Below the pieces are notes generated by a model. That model was given only the letters and a program-made list of their open reading frames with translations. It had not been told where the DNA came from and ran no database searches. Shown piece after piece: positions 21,301 through 28,454 of a stretch of 36,545 bases of DNA (position 1 is the stretch's first letter; every line of letters starts with the position of its first letter). The translations under genes were made by a program, and so were the position numbers. Origin of the DNA: an uncultured Eubacteriales bacterium (GTDB lineage: Bacteria > Bacillota > Clostridia > Christensenellales > Aristaeellaceae); assembly GCA_902790525.1 (NCBI GenBank), contig CADASI010000013.1:1-36545 (forward strand), read 5' to 3'.

Positions 21301-24300
21301 ACGACGCAGGAACCGTGCTTACAGGCAATCTGATCCGTGCGGAAGGTGAGGCTGTGGGCAGCTATGCCATCCGTCAGGGCGACCTGAAGGACAATACCGG
21401 CAATTATGCGCTGGTCTTCTCCGGCGCGAAGCTGACCATCAAGCGCTGCCCCGTGACCGTGACCATCACCGGCAATAACTTTGAGGGAACCTACGACGGC
21501 AAGGCTCACGTAGCCGAGGGTTATAGCGCCATCGCCAGCGTTGAAGGCTACGACGTGACGAAGGACTTTGCCTTCACCGGCACGGCGACGGCGACGCGCA
21601 CCGACGCGGGCACCACGGAAATGGGCCTGACGGCGAGCGACTTTACCAACAACAATGCCAACTACACCGCGACCTTCGCGATCACCGACGGCAGCGTGAA
21701 GATAAATCAGTGCGCGTTGACTGTCACGCCCGTATCGAAGAACAAGACCTATGGGCAGGATGATCCCGACCTGACCTATACCACGACCGGCCTTCCCACC
21801 GGCGTGGCTGCGTCGGACGTGCTCACCGGCACGTTGGGCCGCGCGTCGGGCGAGGAAGCCGGCGAGCACCTCATCAATCAGGGCAGTCTCGCCCTCGTGG
21901 ACAGCGACAACTACACGCTGACTTTCGACGGCACAAAGGCGCTGACCATCGGTAAGGCTGAGCTGACCGCCACCGCCGTCGACAAGACCATCACCTACGG
22001 CGACAGCGCTTTCACGCTGGAATACACCGTGAGCGGACTGGTCAACGGCGATACCAAGGATGCGGTCATGACAGGCAGCCCGTCGTATGACGACACGGAC
22101 ACCAACGCAGGCACGCATGCCATCACGCTGGATAACGTCACGCTGTCAGAGAACGGCAATAAGTACTATACACTGAAGACCCGTGTCAATGGCACGCTGA
22201 CGATTCAAAAGAAAAACCTGATCGTCACGGCCCAGGCGGCAAGCAAGCAGGTAGATGAGGGCGATCCTGAGTTCCGGTACACCGTCACGGACGCGGCAGG
22301 CATAGATGTCACTGGCATAGTGACGGGCAAACTGTCCCGCGAGTCGGGCAATGCGGTCGGCAGCTATGCCATCACGCAGGGCAATCTCGCCCTCACGGAC
22401 AACGTCAACTACACGATGACCTTCGTCGGAGCGAACCTGACGATTCTCGAGCAGGACAAGACTCCGCTGACTGTCACCGCCAAAAAGGAAACCGTACAGT
22501 ATGGCAATGCGCCCAAACTGGAATACGAAGTGACCGGTTTGCAGAATGGCGATACCGCGGCGGCCGTGCTGACCGGCACGCTGGAATGCCCCGGCGCCGA
22601 GAACGTCGGCACGTATACCATCACGCAGGGCAACCTGGCCGTGATACAGGGCAAGCCCTACACGCTGATCTTCACCAGCGCGCCGCTGACAGTCGAGCCG
22701 AGGAAGCTGACCGTCGTGGCCAAAACGGCGACAAAGGTCTACGGCAATGTAGACCCCGCGCTGGTATACGATGTGACCAATCTGCCCGAAGGCGTGGACG
22801 CGACGGACGTGCTGACTGGCGCGCTGAGCCGCGATGCGGGCGAGGATGTCAAAGAAGGCGGCTATGCCATCAAACAGGGCACGCTGGCGCCGAAGACCGC
22901 CAACTATGTCGTGGATTCGTTTACGGGAGCGAACATGACGATCACGAAGAGGCCGCTGAAGGTTACCGTCGATAGCGAGCACAAAGACTACGGCGATGCT
23001 GATCCCGAGTTTACCTACAGCGCGGATGACCTGGTTTCGGGCCACAGTGTTGAATGTACGCCGAAGGCGAACTACGCTGATGGAGTCACCGCCAGAACGG
23101 CCGGTGTCGGCGAATATGATATAAACGCGAGTGCTGTCACGATCAAGGGCAGCGACGGCAATGCTGTGACCGACAACTACGAGATCACCCCCGTACCCGG
23201 GAAGCTGACGATCACCAAGCGCACGCTGACCGTAACCGCCGAAGCGAAGGAGAAGCTATACCGCGATGATGATCCCGAGTTTAAATTCACGGTGGACGGG
23301 CTGGTGGATCAGCAGGATGCCGTGTTGAGTGTTGCCAGCGGCGGGTCTACCCGCGAAGCGGGCGACAATGTCGGCAATTATGCCATCTATAACAAGTACG
23401 AACTGACAGTAGATGGCGCAAAGAACTACGTGATGGAATACGTCGGCGCAGATCTGACCATCAAGCGGCGTCCCGTGACCGTGACCGTCACCGGCAACAC
23501 CAAGGAGGCAGAGTATGCGGGCAAAACCGCGTGCAGCGTTACAGGCTATACCATTGTCGCCGATACTGACGCTGAGGCCAAGGGCTACAAAGTGACGAAT
23601 GACGTCACCTTCACCGGCGATCAACCTGAGGCGACGCGCATCAACGCGGGCCGGACGTACATGGGCCTGAAGGCGGATCAGTTCAGAAACACCAACGACA
23701 ACTTCGAGGCGACCTTCAAAGTCACCGACGGCTATGTGGTGGTCACCCCGAAGGAGATCACGATCAACTGGACGGATAATCAGATCTTTACCTACACGGG
23801 CTTCGAACAACTGCCTACCGCCACGGCAGGGAACTTGCTTGAAGGAGACGAATGCACGGTGATCGTGACCGGCGAAGGGACTTACGACGACTGCATTCCG
23901 TTTGTCGACGCGGGCACCACCTATACCGCTGTGGCGTCGTCGCTGTCGAATTCGAACTACAAACTGCCGAACGATGCGACGAAACAATTCACCATCGGCA
24001 AGAAGACGGTGCCCGAGAAGAAGACCTCGCCGAAGACCGTAACCGTGTCCGCAAACGGCATTGAAGGCGGCAGGGTGAACCTGGCCGAGTATATCGGAAG
24101 CGCGACTGCGACTGTGAAAGAAGAAGAACTCTCGGGACAATTGATCACCTCTGCCAGTATGGACGGAAACGTGCTGGTTTACAGCGCGAAACCCGCTCCG
24201 GAAGATGTCAGGACGGACAGCGTGAAGGTCGTCATCGTATCCAAGAATTACGACACCGAACTGACCGTGAACTTTGAAACCAGCGATGTGTATACGCTGA

Positions 24301-26864
24301 GCTTCGACAGCCAGGGCGGCGACCCCGTGGCAAGCCGCAGGTTACACGCGGGCGTGGAATACGGCGCAATGCCCGAGATCACCCGTCCCGGCTACCGCTT
24401 CACAGGCTGGTTTGCCGAAACGACGGCAGTGACGCATGTCAGCGCCGATACGCTGATGGGCGAGGCGGATGCCACCGTCTACGCCGGGTGGAATCCGATC
24501 CCCAATAGCATCACGCTCGACCTGAACGGCCATGGCGCGATAGCAGACGATTATTCCAAACCGGGCGTCGAGGTTGAGAAGATCGCGAACGTTGGCGCGA
24601 TGCTGAGCTTCAACGTGGAAACGGCGGCATTCGAACTGCCGGTGCTCGCGGATGTGAACGCAACCGCCAATGCACCCAAGTATACCTTTGCGGGCTGGCT
24701 GCGAGCCGCTGTAAATGAAGACGATAAGCCGGTTGCGCAGATGAACACCACCATCGACCCGACGACGTTTGCGGAAATCGCCGAAACGGACGAGGCTGGC
24801 GGCCTCTACGTTGCCTATACCGCCCAGTGGACGGAAGGCAACGTGATCGGCGGCGTCAGCTTCCCGGAGGAGGACAAGGACGGTGCCAGCGGCATCATGG
24901 GCCTGAAGGGCATGACCGGTGGTACGGCAAACACCGACGAGACCGATAACAGCACAAAGAGCACCAGCCTCGCGGAGGCCATGAAGGAAATCGCCTGCGA
25001 GCAGAGCGAAATCGACGCTCAGTCCGCCGAACCGGTACAGGCGGGCGAGACGATCGTGAGCAAGGTCGTCAAGGTGGATATGAACATCACGACCACCGTG
25101 ATCGACGAGAACGCGAAGCAGGAGATCCAGGACAAGGTCCAGGCGACGGCGACCACCGAGGACACCGAGGATATCAAAACCGACTTCATGGATGTTACCG
25201 TTACCCAGACGACGGAGATCGAAAAAACGGTTGAAGGAGAAACCGAAAACAAGACCGATAAAGAGGAAAAGCCGCTCAGCGAACTGAACCGAGTGCTGGA
25301 GATCCCGGTGCAATACGACATGACCGGGCGCTTCAACCCCCGTCTGTATCGCACGCACACCTATGAGAACGGCGTAACCAAGACCGTGGAACTGACCAGA
25401 CTGGCCAGCAGGCCCAGCGAGAACAAGCGGGAGGACGGTACCTATTACATCCAGGGTTCCGGCAGGAACGTGGTCATCTACATCTACTCCAGCAGGTTCT
25501 CCACACTGGCGGTGTCCACCGACAAGACCGAATCCTGGCAGGTGTTCCTCGAAGCCAACAACGGCAGCGCACCGACCTCTGTGACCGTTACCAAGGGTGA
25601 GAACGGCGGTAAGCTCATGGAACCGGATGAGCCCGTCAAGGCGTCGGCAAACGGCATCTGCTTCGACTTCGACAAGTGGTACAAGGATGAAAACTGCACG
25701 GTGCCCTACGACTTCAACAGCCCGGTGAACAGCGAATTTACGCTGTACGCCAACTATAAATCCATGCAGATGGTCGATGTCAAAGTGGAAGGCTTCAGCC
25801 TGCCCCATGACAACCAGGCGCATAGCGTCACCGTGACGATGAAGCCGGATAACTCCGACGTGCAGCTCTACTTCAGCACCAAAAAGGAACTGACCGAGGA
25901 TAATTACCAAGAAGGCCAGACGGATTTGCCCGAGCTCAAGAATGTGGGCAAGGAGACCGTCTACTGGTACGCGGTTTCCACACAGCAAAGCTGCAGGCCC
26001 ACGCCTGCGAGCGGTACGGTGACGATGGAGATCACGAAGCGGACCAGCACCTTGAGCAAGATGCCGCAGGCGCAATCGACGACGTTCAATGGCAGCGCCG
26101 TGCCGCTCATCAGCGCGGGCGCGATCGACGCCGGGATGGGCACGGTGAAGTACGCGCTCGGCACGAATGCGTCCACTCCGCCGCAGAGCGGCTGGAGCAC
26201 GACGATCCCGACCGCTTCGAGCGCAGGTACCTACTACGTCTGGTACAAGGTTGAGGGCAAGGGCGTCTACGCGGACGTGGCGCCGAAGTGCCTGATCGTC
26301 ACCATCGCCCCGCCCGCCGCACAGGCATCCACGGCGACGGTAACGGCGACGCCGCAGGCCGAGCCCAAGCCGACGCCCACGATACCGATGTTCAAAAAGA
26401 AGGGCAAGACGACGATCAGCGCGGCGCCGGGCGACATCTACCAGATCGACCTCGGTGGCAGCGCGGGCAAGAAGTTCAAGTCCTCCAAGAAGAAGGTCGC
26501 GATCGTGGACCAGAACGGCCTGCTCACCGTGAGGGGCGCGGGCAAGACCAAGATCACCGTCAAGGTCGGCAAGAAGACGCGCACCCTGAACCTGACCGTG
26601 AAGGACCCGACGATACCGACCAAGCTCATGATTACGGCCTCCGGTCCGCTCACCGGGAAGAAGGGGGAGACGGTCCAGCTGGACGTCACCATGCTTCCGG
26701 GCGAGGCGAACAGCGCCATCAAGTGGAAGTCGAGCAACAAGAAGGTCGCCACGGTGAGCAGCACCGGCCTCGTGACCTTCAAGAAGCCCGGCAAGGCGAC
26801 GATCACGGCAACCGCCGTGCGTGGCAAGAAGAAAGCCAAGGTGAAGGTCAAGGTCACCAAATAA
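9372..26864 (+). CDS. Giant secreted multi-domain surface protein (adhesin-like), 5,830 residues
   Basis: The single uninterrupted frame starts at ATG 9372 with GGGAGGG 9 bases upstream. Residues 1-26 form a signal peptide ending ALA. Next are acidic heptad repeats (54-123); InlB-B-like repeats ending in FTMPAxDVTVTATF motifs (about 210-2060); five leucine-rich modules starting at residues 2066, 2318, 2637, 2946 and 3375 with more FTMP repeats between; an Ig-like domain (about 3783-3858); a long array of MBG domains (about 3860-4790); Listeria-Bacteroides-type repeats (about 4974-5043 and later); two Ig-like domains (about 5470-5640); and two lysine-rich Big_2-like domains (about 5672-5830). 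I see no LPXTG, SLH, choline-binding or transmembrane anchor and no catalytic domain. Related mosaics act as adhesins or surface scaffolds; the ligand is unknown. The N-terminal part is acidic and the C-terminus strongly basic, so charge-based wall retention is possible. Confidence 0.93.
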   Translation: MKRLLNKLLATILTVSLLLSPVSALADIAEVIVAAEVSEEVRTGEEFDLDLESDPAPVAQEPAPVAEEPAPVAEEPAPVVEDPAPVIEEPAPAVEEPAPAAEEPSDAEGEPAPAADEQAPAAEDESAPKADTEGEPTDEVEPASEDGSDEVIYADVEEAIVPEAVDMVVEEAAYADLPEVEVDAENGLEVVEEAAADGVVFEGGEQGQYTITYNNSGENSFFLGRDGQTANTANAGEILSFSTSTSFGYELTKVTVTSADDASYEETLTPDQHTFTMPARSIIVTPEFTYNVHTGAYTIEVQGGPQGGGSAHVGNVAAASADENETVTLRYGASQGYTITNVILTYDGEPHEIGLITTFEMPAADVTVSFNFSESGNGSGSGDDQPDSEGRYRISILGGEGGGATAFVGEDQVYSAKENDTVRLRYDGGTTHAVVSYNGGSIDLGDGTNGTYHEFSMPSHHVTISLTFGGSGGKSGSGEGQSGTKPEGAYDIQDSVPPNETVTADGYMIKALVDGQRVTYAMPNTPLEIRVTKGEQCNITGIKAYSCTSAYGNPAECGSELTFTSTSVSQTGELIYAVKMPEGILRFSPIYGGNSGPGGGGDEGQSYNIVIGTCTNGSISVMYMGNSVTSAKAGDEVWITVNPNVNYACSEVTVAYGDQVEHPSISFNSGRFTMPADDVTISATFTSIAGSHQIQMPENANGTVIARKDGNRVTTANTGDYIWIELQPNNGYRPGSVTVTYDGQDHELDGMNSFTMPDSDVTVTATFISLVGQYGIATSCENGTIEARIQGYSVTSANEGERVYISHVLNTGDPSLYRAHSYTVMCGDTVIPVTTEGDKSYFTMPDGNVTVTADIISTTAGHLIDIKRYGYAMVAAYVSGYNYQFGIEPHALAGETVEIRFCDADEGDRVNTFSLTTSTGTNVNFNRGREDNEDYFTFTMPNDDVIVKATAIHNNVPLTYYNIGIDGNITHGSVSADINGQEVDSAEEGATVHLNVTPGEGYKLDSLSVEQGATTVTLNEDNEFTMPAGDVTVTASFVEDSQGGNETTYTVTFLDADGSVLKAATSYAAGTPAANIVKPADPTKAATAQYTYAFAGWSPAIAEVTADATYTATYTETVNKYTVTFVDDDGTVLKEATQYDYGTPAANIAKPADPTKAADAQYTYTFAGWDPEIAAVTGDATYTATYTQSQNTTGEATYSISIDSESFQNHGNVTADKATAKAGETVNLTVTPYTGYELETLSYIYNPGPGDTQIFIYNGTGNAVIPEAPSFTMPAANVTVTATFKLRNYNITYNHGEAVTGGGAEARDDSGTVYSAKMGETINVVVEPDIGYELDTLTVTSDSQINLSNENTFTMPAADVDISATFKKINYSITTSATNGSVVVQVSGNAVNTGNYQDYRFINVYPDTGYELDAITITGPNGSTVQCETISADEGLYGFTMPAGNVTVTATFVETSGGDPGDPGSHNFSFNIYNAYFGTVTIQIGTEDTVTVNENGDYYGGYDVEKETSITITATPRNGGSIGYFNVNKSSDGESFDLSPENQTSPSITFNMGDYANASISFNPSATAIILDNTTPLSGSMSISIEGNVQTPNEDNVYSANPGDEVVVTATPNQGYCLLSTGIWAMGGGVNEVFDAENMKNGTITTYNEPKSIRFTMGQDHVRVSTRFIGEALSPSVEMTMEDDNTDPVIYNLTNNSNQFTAREGFYAFIVPNDNSVENGMVIKWRRTDATPEGPYCAGDVVVPADDTTKLVGEVVNANRLVINVDSNQGTITPMIPNKTWVVPGEKVGFDVVPKESYWLQGGSIQASVQGTNRNLMTYQEPVLGEYKYFVEIPNDIQQGQVIEVTATFTQSQGGGPGGDQTYCFFILRSYDPMDGTYARLSFVGDGIDVSDYGPGGLGASFPLGSDVTVKVEKSNGVNLTGLAIGTQGTGGRFTRRNDVTVTNNNDGTYTFEAFAGNNVIVVPDCTITGKQYSIAFDESLEGNVVASPMINGNYFGDAIRLASANQYENIKLLPKAGYRLADITIIDSSNNPVFCNDEDVFYMPQSNVTVTATLESTATPAAGSIPIDQKNFPDQAFREVIRDKCDADDDGYLSPKEIRPVSNLYVAYNEGIRNMRGLEYFTELTNLDCNNCRNLEELDISRNRKLNKLIAYGTRLQSLNISDNEKLVYAKAHNDSSNCGPCFYGVPNDAQKYHAVKEWEHCALAVDAGVEIVTDEPTPEKYRIITSVIGPAGVDPNHCGKIEGTDTCEPGEDVGMMPIAYEGYVLQSVSVTCNGEPLTPWIDYGYYNFNMPRGDVFFTATFMAEPEQGAVTDCVQINEANFADDAFRDYICDLFHKDEDEWLTPFEMGSVQRMLLQRVDEYGDVIRDDDDEEDGIGVESLSGIEHFTNLTFLNCSKNDLKTLALTEANAELRELYCYDCGLTSLDVSALGKLDTLCCYSNRLETLIVSHNPDLVWLDCGYNRLNAIDVSKNTDLEYLHCEHNRLTKLDVTNCGEVGRVNLSQPDPDFTVNADSRSYGPFVDEDGENQYRLYCDSGIMLLPNTTYSITTTVTGSDGATGTIDVTPADNIAVRDQWVSVDVIPGENCQIAELEVKCNGNYVDCWYEYGRYVFRMPAGNVSFRATFERIPEDEELILIDGFNFPDPEFRRYIARFFGKDEGDPLTMFERMNLEFIELYQVDEDNHILREDDGREIPLGVSDLTGIELFPNLRYLDCNNNRIRSLDLSQNTELRRLSVDNNRITSLIANGCDNLEDLSCKGNLLTGLDVSGCSDLAWLDCSDNNLATLTLNTSIEFLHCEDNPLPTLDLQECDELLEALEDGPYPGYNEPASVRRFGRHVFENGFEDYRLICDDGIAILPNTSHTVTINETVNGTVHAPKTAYEHQSVEVTVTPTNNNYEVTDFEVKCGETTVDSEFAYGRYVFAMPAGDVTINATFAAVTDEHPVAINAKNFEDPEFREYIARFFNKNMSNERMGGDTLTLTERKRLTSMELYEVDDKFRVIRDDDGEGEPLGVKNLAGIEYFPELEILDASGNELQTLNMSENKKIEYLWVDNNHLTTLTLTGCDQLKEVSCRCNKLTALDVSGCTALEWLDCCFNDLETLTLGTQPKLEKLYCEYNDLQRLELWDCNAYFRSFDPSEYVQKDNVRKYGAYEQEDSYRLTCDKDTVVYVAPVYDVIVCPASHGFVEANTGNSEAGKDVELTVICHTNCSFVKLTLRYTLNGTEHTEEVLPVSIDNEGKYSFNMPAAAVTVEPEFSVDHPDTEYGIDLHDVEDGCFTMTVSVTNDNTSSPVTKAKADTEVTLTLTPAQNNTALVRNVFVSCGNPDNEWETHPVECFFLARDKTTGVVTYKFFMPAEPVWVDADIMDEDEDDGWIAINEENFPDATFRAYIENLSLEVGSHIGDDGLLSQDEIKAVKTITVTKAENDPDVTSLKGIEFFEEMVTLNCSGIGLTELDVRHCRSLQTLDCSDNSLRELLVNPDRQHAGCREMTVLNCSNNQLTSLELRDLEELSELDISGNNLLTSFRAVNCESLNKVELHGVTSLETVFVEDCESLEDIHVDNNLNATSVTVKHCHQLRELSCNNNARLSALTIEDCWRLEKLDCASCKLAELDVREYPELVILDVSNNELTSLDLGSCERLQTLNVSGNNLTELSLGNCPWICDAVDEGVKTTAEGVDTYTKSNAPRSPFTLVVNTATKLLIPHAVTIALANNGVVGKAVANYKEATQGTIVLVKLTPQEGCEATGIEVKCGENNVETWVEAGAHKFTMPNGDVTVTATFKRIPTVTAPEALNPTYNGQAQALVSATTTDGGTREYSLNGTDWQNDIPTATAAGTYNVYYRVITDGEYTGFTPDAPVAVTIGTRALTITARDKTKTYGDPDPTLEYTKAGLADGDALTTCNLTRAAGVNVGSYAITQDGNAIITRESADVTANYAITFIPATLTIEKKKLTVFAKAAEKNYGASDPVLEYTASGFVAPDDAGTVLTGNLIRAEGEAVGSYAIRQGDLKDNTGNYALVFSGAKLTIKRCPVTVTITGNNFEGTYDGKAHVAEGYSAIASVEGYDVTKDFAFTGTATATRTDAGTTEMGLTASDFTNNNANYTATFAITDGSVKINQCALTVTPVSKNKTYGQDDPDLTYTTTGLPTGVAASDVLTGTLGRASGEEAGEHLINQGSLALVDSDNYTLTFDGTKALTIGKAELTATAVDKTITYGDSAFTLEYTVSGLVNGDTKDAVMTGSPSYDDTDTNAGTHAITLDNVTLSENGNKYYTLKTRVNGTLTIQKKNLIVTAQAASKQVDEGDPEFRYTVTDAAGIDVTGIVTGKLSRESGNAVGSYAITQGNLALTDNVNYTMTFVGANLTILEQDKTPLTVTAKKETVQYGNAPKLEYEVTGLQNGDTAAAVLTGTLECPGAENVGTYTITQGNLAVIQGKPYTLIFTSAPLTVEPRKLTVVAKTATKVYGNVDPALVYDVTNLPEGVDATDVLTGALSRDAGEDVKEGGYAIKQGTLAPKTANYVVDSFTGANMTITKRPLKVTVDSEHKDYGDADPEFTYSADDLVSGHSVECTPKANYADGVTARTAGVGEYDINASAVTIKGSDGNAVTDNYEITPVPGKLTITKRTLTVTAEAKEKLYRDDDPEFKFTVDGLVDQQDAVLSVASGGSTREAGDNVGNYAIYNKYELTVDGAKNYVMEYVGADLTIKRRPVTVTVTGNTKEAEYAGKTACSVTGYTIVADTDAEAKGYKVTNDVTFTGDQPEATRINAGRTYMGLKADQFRNTNDNFEATFKVTDGYVVVTPKEITINWTDNQIFTYTGFEQLPTATAGNLLEGDECTVIVTGEGTYDDCIPFVDAGTTYTAVASSLSNSNYKLPNDATKQFTIGKKTVPEKKTSPKTVTVSANGIEGGRVNLAEYIGSATATVKEEELSGQLITSASMDGNVLVYSAKPAPEDVRTDSVKVVIVSKNYDTELTVNFETSDVYTLSFDSQGGDPVASRRLHAGVEYGAMPEITRPGYRFTGWFAETTAVTHVSADTLMGEADATVYAGWNPIPNSITLDLNGHGAIADDYSKPGVEVEKIANVGAMLSFNVETAAFELPVLADVNATANAPKYTFAGWLRAAVNEDDKPVAQMNTTIDPTTFAEIAETDEAGGLYVAYTAQWTEGNVIGGVSFPEEDKDGASGIMGLKGMTGGTANTDETDNSTKSTSLAEAMKEIACEQSEIDAQSAEPVQAGETIVSKVVKVDMNITTTVIDENAKQEIQDKVQATATTEDTEDIKTDFMDVTVTQTTEIEKTVEGETENKTDKEEKPLSELNRVLEIPVQYDMTGRFNPRLYRTHTYENGVTKTVELTRLASRPSENKREDGTYYIQGSGRNVVIYIYSSRFSTLAVSTDKTESWQVFLEANNGSAPTSVTVTKGENGGKLMEPDEPVKASANGICFDFDKWYKDENCTVPYDFNSPVNSEFTLYANYKSMQMVDVKVEGFSLPHDNQAHSVTVTMKPDNSDVQLYFSTKKELTEDNYQEGQTDLPELKNVGKETVYWYAVSTQQSCRPTPASGTVTMEITKRTSTLSKMPQAQSTTFNGSAVPLISAGAIDAGMGTVKYALGTNASTPPQSGWSTTIPTASSAGTYYVWYKVEGKGVYADVAPKCLIVTIAPPAAQASTATVTATPQAEPKPTPTIPMFKKKGKTTISAAPGDIYQIDLGGSAGKKFKSSKKKVAIVDQNGLLTVRGAGKTKITVKVGKKTRTLNLTVKDPTIPTKLMITASGPLTGKKGETVQLDVTMLPGEANSAIKWKSSNKKVATVSSTGLVTFKKPGKATITATAVRGKKKAKVKVKVTK
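9531..9740 (+). repeat. 21-bp repeats encoding acidic heptads
   Basis: Ten consecutive units of about 21 bp encode variants of EPAPVAE, such as DPAPVIE and EPAPAAE (residues 54-123). Such tracts change copy number easily and often form a stiff, extended spacer near the wall. Confidence 0.9.
12513..12944 (+). repeat. Two near-identical 216-bp repeats encoding YTVTFxDxDGxVLK modules
   Basis: Two adjacent 72-residue modules (about 1049-1190) share YTVTF, VLKxAT, GTPAANIxKPADPTKA, YTFAGW and DATYTATYT. The DNA is also very similar, indicating recent duplication or gene conversion. They resemble Listeria-Bacteroides/MucBP-like modules. Confidence 0.85.
15567..20372 (+). repeat. Five leucine-rich modules, each beginning INxxNFPDxxFRxYI
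   Basis: Module starts are at 15567, 16323, 17280, 18207 and 19494. Each has an N-terminal cap, an EF-hand-like acidic segment, a GIExFxxL entry and repeats of LxxLDCSxNxLTxLDVS. Modules 2-4 share a particular insert (VDExxxVIRDDDGExxPLGV) and are the most alike. Module 5 is longest, with about a dozen repeats. This is the internalin-like class used for protein binding. Confidence 0.88.
20955..23750 (+). repeat. Array of about ten MBG domains
   Basis: Repeating units of about 80-90 residues follow the pattern LTVTAxxxxKxYGDxDPxLxYTxxGLxxGD...GxLxRxxGExVGxYAITQGxL...NYxLxFxGAxLTI, the MBG domain signature. Two related units beginning PVTVTxTGN (near 21455 and 23475) have a different core with DAGTxxMGL. 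Such arrays serve as stalks. Confidence 0.85.
26385..26864 (+). repeat. Two lysine-rich Big_2-like C-terminal domains
   Basis: Both domains follow the Ig-like pattern of a KWKSSNKKVATVSSTGLVT-type core and GKxTITxxx ending, with dense Lys residues up to the last residue. Their Lys content is far higher than in the rest of the protein. They end the protein with no hydrophobic anchor. Confidence 0.8.
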
Positions 26865-26870
26865 CACACA

Positions 26871-26899
26871 AGAGGCTGTCTCGAAACGAGACAGCCTCT
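26871..26899 (+). terminator. Terminator hairpin after the giant gene
   Basis: Perfect 13-bp arms AGAGGCTGTCTCG/CGAGACAGCCTCT around an AAA loop, 7 bases after the stop codon, followed by a T-rich stretch. It separates this gene from the convergent BspA-type gene and may serve both. Confidence 0.85.
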
Positions 26900-26938
26900 G
26901 ATTTATTGGGTTCTTCGCGTTTCAGGAATGGCCGGGAC

Positions 26939-28390
26939 TCACCAGTCCTCCTCCAAATGGTCGGCGCAGTAGGTCCAGAACGGCTCCAGGTTTTCCAGGC
27001 GGTAGGTGTGGGGCCTGGAATGGGCGTAATACTCGAGGTTATACAGGTTCAGGCTGATGCCCGTAGTCGAACCGTCCGCCCACTTCAGGCTGATCCAGTT
27101 ATAGTTGTCGGTGACCCATTCGCCTGACTCCGCGCCGATTTTGATGTCGCACAACAGCGCGACCGCTTTCTCGAGGCCTTCGCCCTCGGTGAACACGGCG
27201 GTCCTGCCGTAGCCGCCCTGGTCCACGTGGAAGAGCAGCTCCGCGGGCATTTCATTTCGGATATTCGCCAGCTTTTCATCCCCGAGGGCTTCGTAGAGGT
27301 ACTCGCCCGTCCGCGGCAGGCGCACCGGCGGCAGCTCGGATTTGGTCTGTACGGAGGAGATGCCGACCCTGACGGCCGCGGGGACGGACTGCTTTCCCCA
27401 CTTGATCCCGTCGTGGAGGAAGTCGATCTTCGTATGCGGCGGCAGGGCTTCCTCCTCCCCGTCGAACACCTCGCCGAAGGACCGGAATTCCTCCCCGTTC
27501 TCGTCGATCAGCGCGAAGGTGTAGATCACCCGCATGATCTCCTCGTCGGAGTTGTTCTCCAGCGTGCCGGCGAGCGTGTACGTGTAGGCTTCCGGTCGCT
27601 TTTCCCGCACCGCCGTCGCCTTCTCCAGCGTCACCGTGATGCCCTTTAACGTGGCGGGGCTATCGATGATCTCAAGCACCCGCGCTTTCTCCGCCTCCGG
27701 GGCAGGCGTCGCCATGGGCTCCGGTTCCTCCGCCGTCTTCAATTCGGGAGCGCCGCAGTAATGGAACGCATCCGGCGCGCCTTCGACATCCCTGCCGAGC
27801 ACGACCTGCTTGATCCCGGGGCAATCGGTGAATGCATACTCCCTGAGGCGGCAGCCGGCCGCGCAGGTCACCCGCGCCAGGTCGTCGCAGTACTGAAACG
27901 CCCTTGCGTTGATCGTGACCCCGCGCCCGATATCGAGCTGTTCCATGCCCTTGCAGTAGCCGAAGGCGCCCTGCTCCACCGTCGCGCCCGCGGGTATGGT
28001 CACCGCCGCGGGCAGCCTTGCATACTCGAAGGCCTCGAAGCCGATCGTGACCCCCTCCGGAAGCTCGAGCGCGTCCGTGATCTCGCAGTACTCGAAGGCG
28101 TCCCTCCCGATTTTGACGATGCCGTCCGGGAAGGACACGCGCTTCATATCTTGATACCTGAACGCCTCGGGGCCGATTTCCGCGACCGGGTAGCCGTCGA
28201 TCTCGGACGGTATGACGACGTTCTGATCGTCACCGTTGTACTTCACGAGTGTGGCCAGGCCGTCGCGCATCGCGTAGTCGTAGTCCCCGGACGTGACGAC
28301 CCTCCGCGGGGTGAAGGGGGAGACGTCGGCCAGGGCGCACGGGCCTGTCGCCAGTATGACGGCCAGCAGCATTACACAGAGCTTCTTCAT
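26939..28390 (-). CDS. Secreted BspA-type leucine-rich repeat protein
   Basis: A 483-residue protein with a signal peptide (residues 1-21, ending ALA). Residues about 35-215 contain BspA-type (LRR_5) repeats such as IPSEIDGYPVAEIGPEAFRYQ and DIGRGVTINARAFQYCDDL, which form the curved surface used by Bacteroidetes and Clostridia surface proteins for binding. A short Pro/Glu linker (about 218-240) leads to an Ig-like domain (about 245-345) with the FALIDENGEEF and LPPHTKIDF features of small extracellular FxLYD-like domains. The last 130 residues are unrecognised and end in an aromatic/acidic tail. No wall anchor is visible. GGAGGG lies 8 bases before ATG 28390. Convergent with the giant protein gene. 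Confidence 0.85.
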   Translation of the reverse strand: MKKLCVMLLAVILATGPCALADVSPFTPRRVVTSGDYDYAMRDGLATLVKYNGDDQNVVIPSEIDGYPVAEIGPEAFRYQDMKRVSFPDGIVKIGRDAFEYCEITDALELPEGVTIGFEAFEYARLPAAVTIPAGATVEQGAFGYCKGMEQLDIGRGVTINARAFQYCDDLARVTCAAGCRLREYAFTDCPGIKQVVLGRDVEGAPDAFHYCGAPELKTAEEPEPMATPAPEAEKARVLEIIDSPATLKGITVTLEKATAVREKRPEAYTYTLAGTLENNSDEEIMRVIYTFALIDENGEEFRSFGEVFDGEEEALPPHTKIDFLHDGIKWGKQSVPAAVRVGISSVQTKSELPPVRLPRTGEYLYEALGDEKLANIRNEMPAELLFHVDQGGYGRTAVFTEGEGLEKAVALLCDIKIGAESGEWVTDNYNWISLKWADGSTTGISLNLYNLEYYAHSRPHTYRLENLEPFWTYCADHLEEDW

Positions 28391-28454
28391 GCTTCGATCC
28401 CTCCGTTTGCCATGGATTTGCCAATTTGACGGGGCGGGGACGCCGAAGGTTCCG

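Noticed and set aside
21780..21810. An LPTG string in the giant protein as a sortase signal
   Set aside because: It is internal, lacks the LPXTG spacing, and is not followed by a hydrophobic segment and basic tail.
18309..26867. Very long open frames on the strand opposite the giant gene, for example 18309-20291 and 24342-26867
   Set aside because: They lie exactly antisense to a well-supported repeat protein, have no ribosome binding sites and read as low-complexity His/Arg/Gly/Asp sequence. They are by-products of GC-rich codon use.
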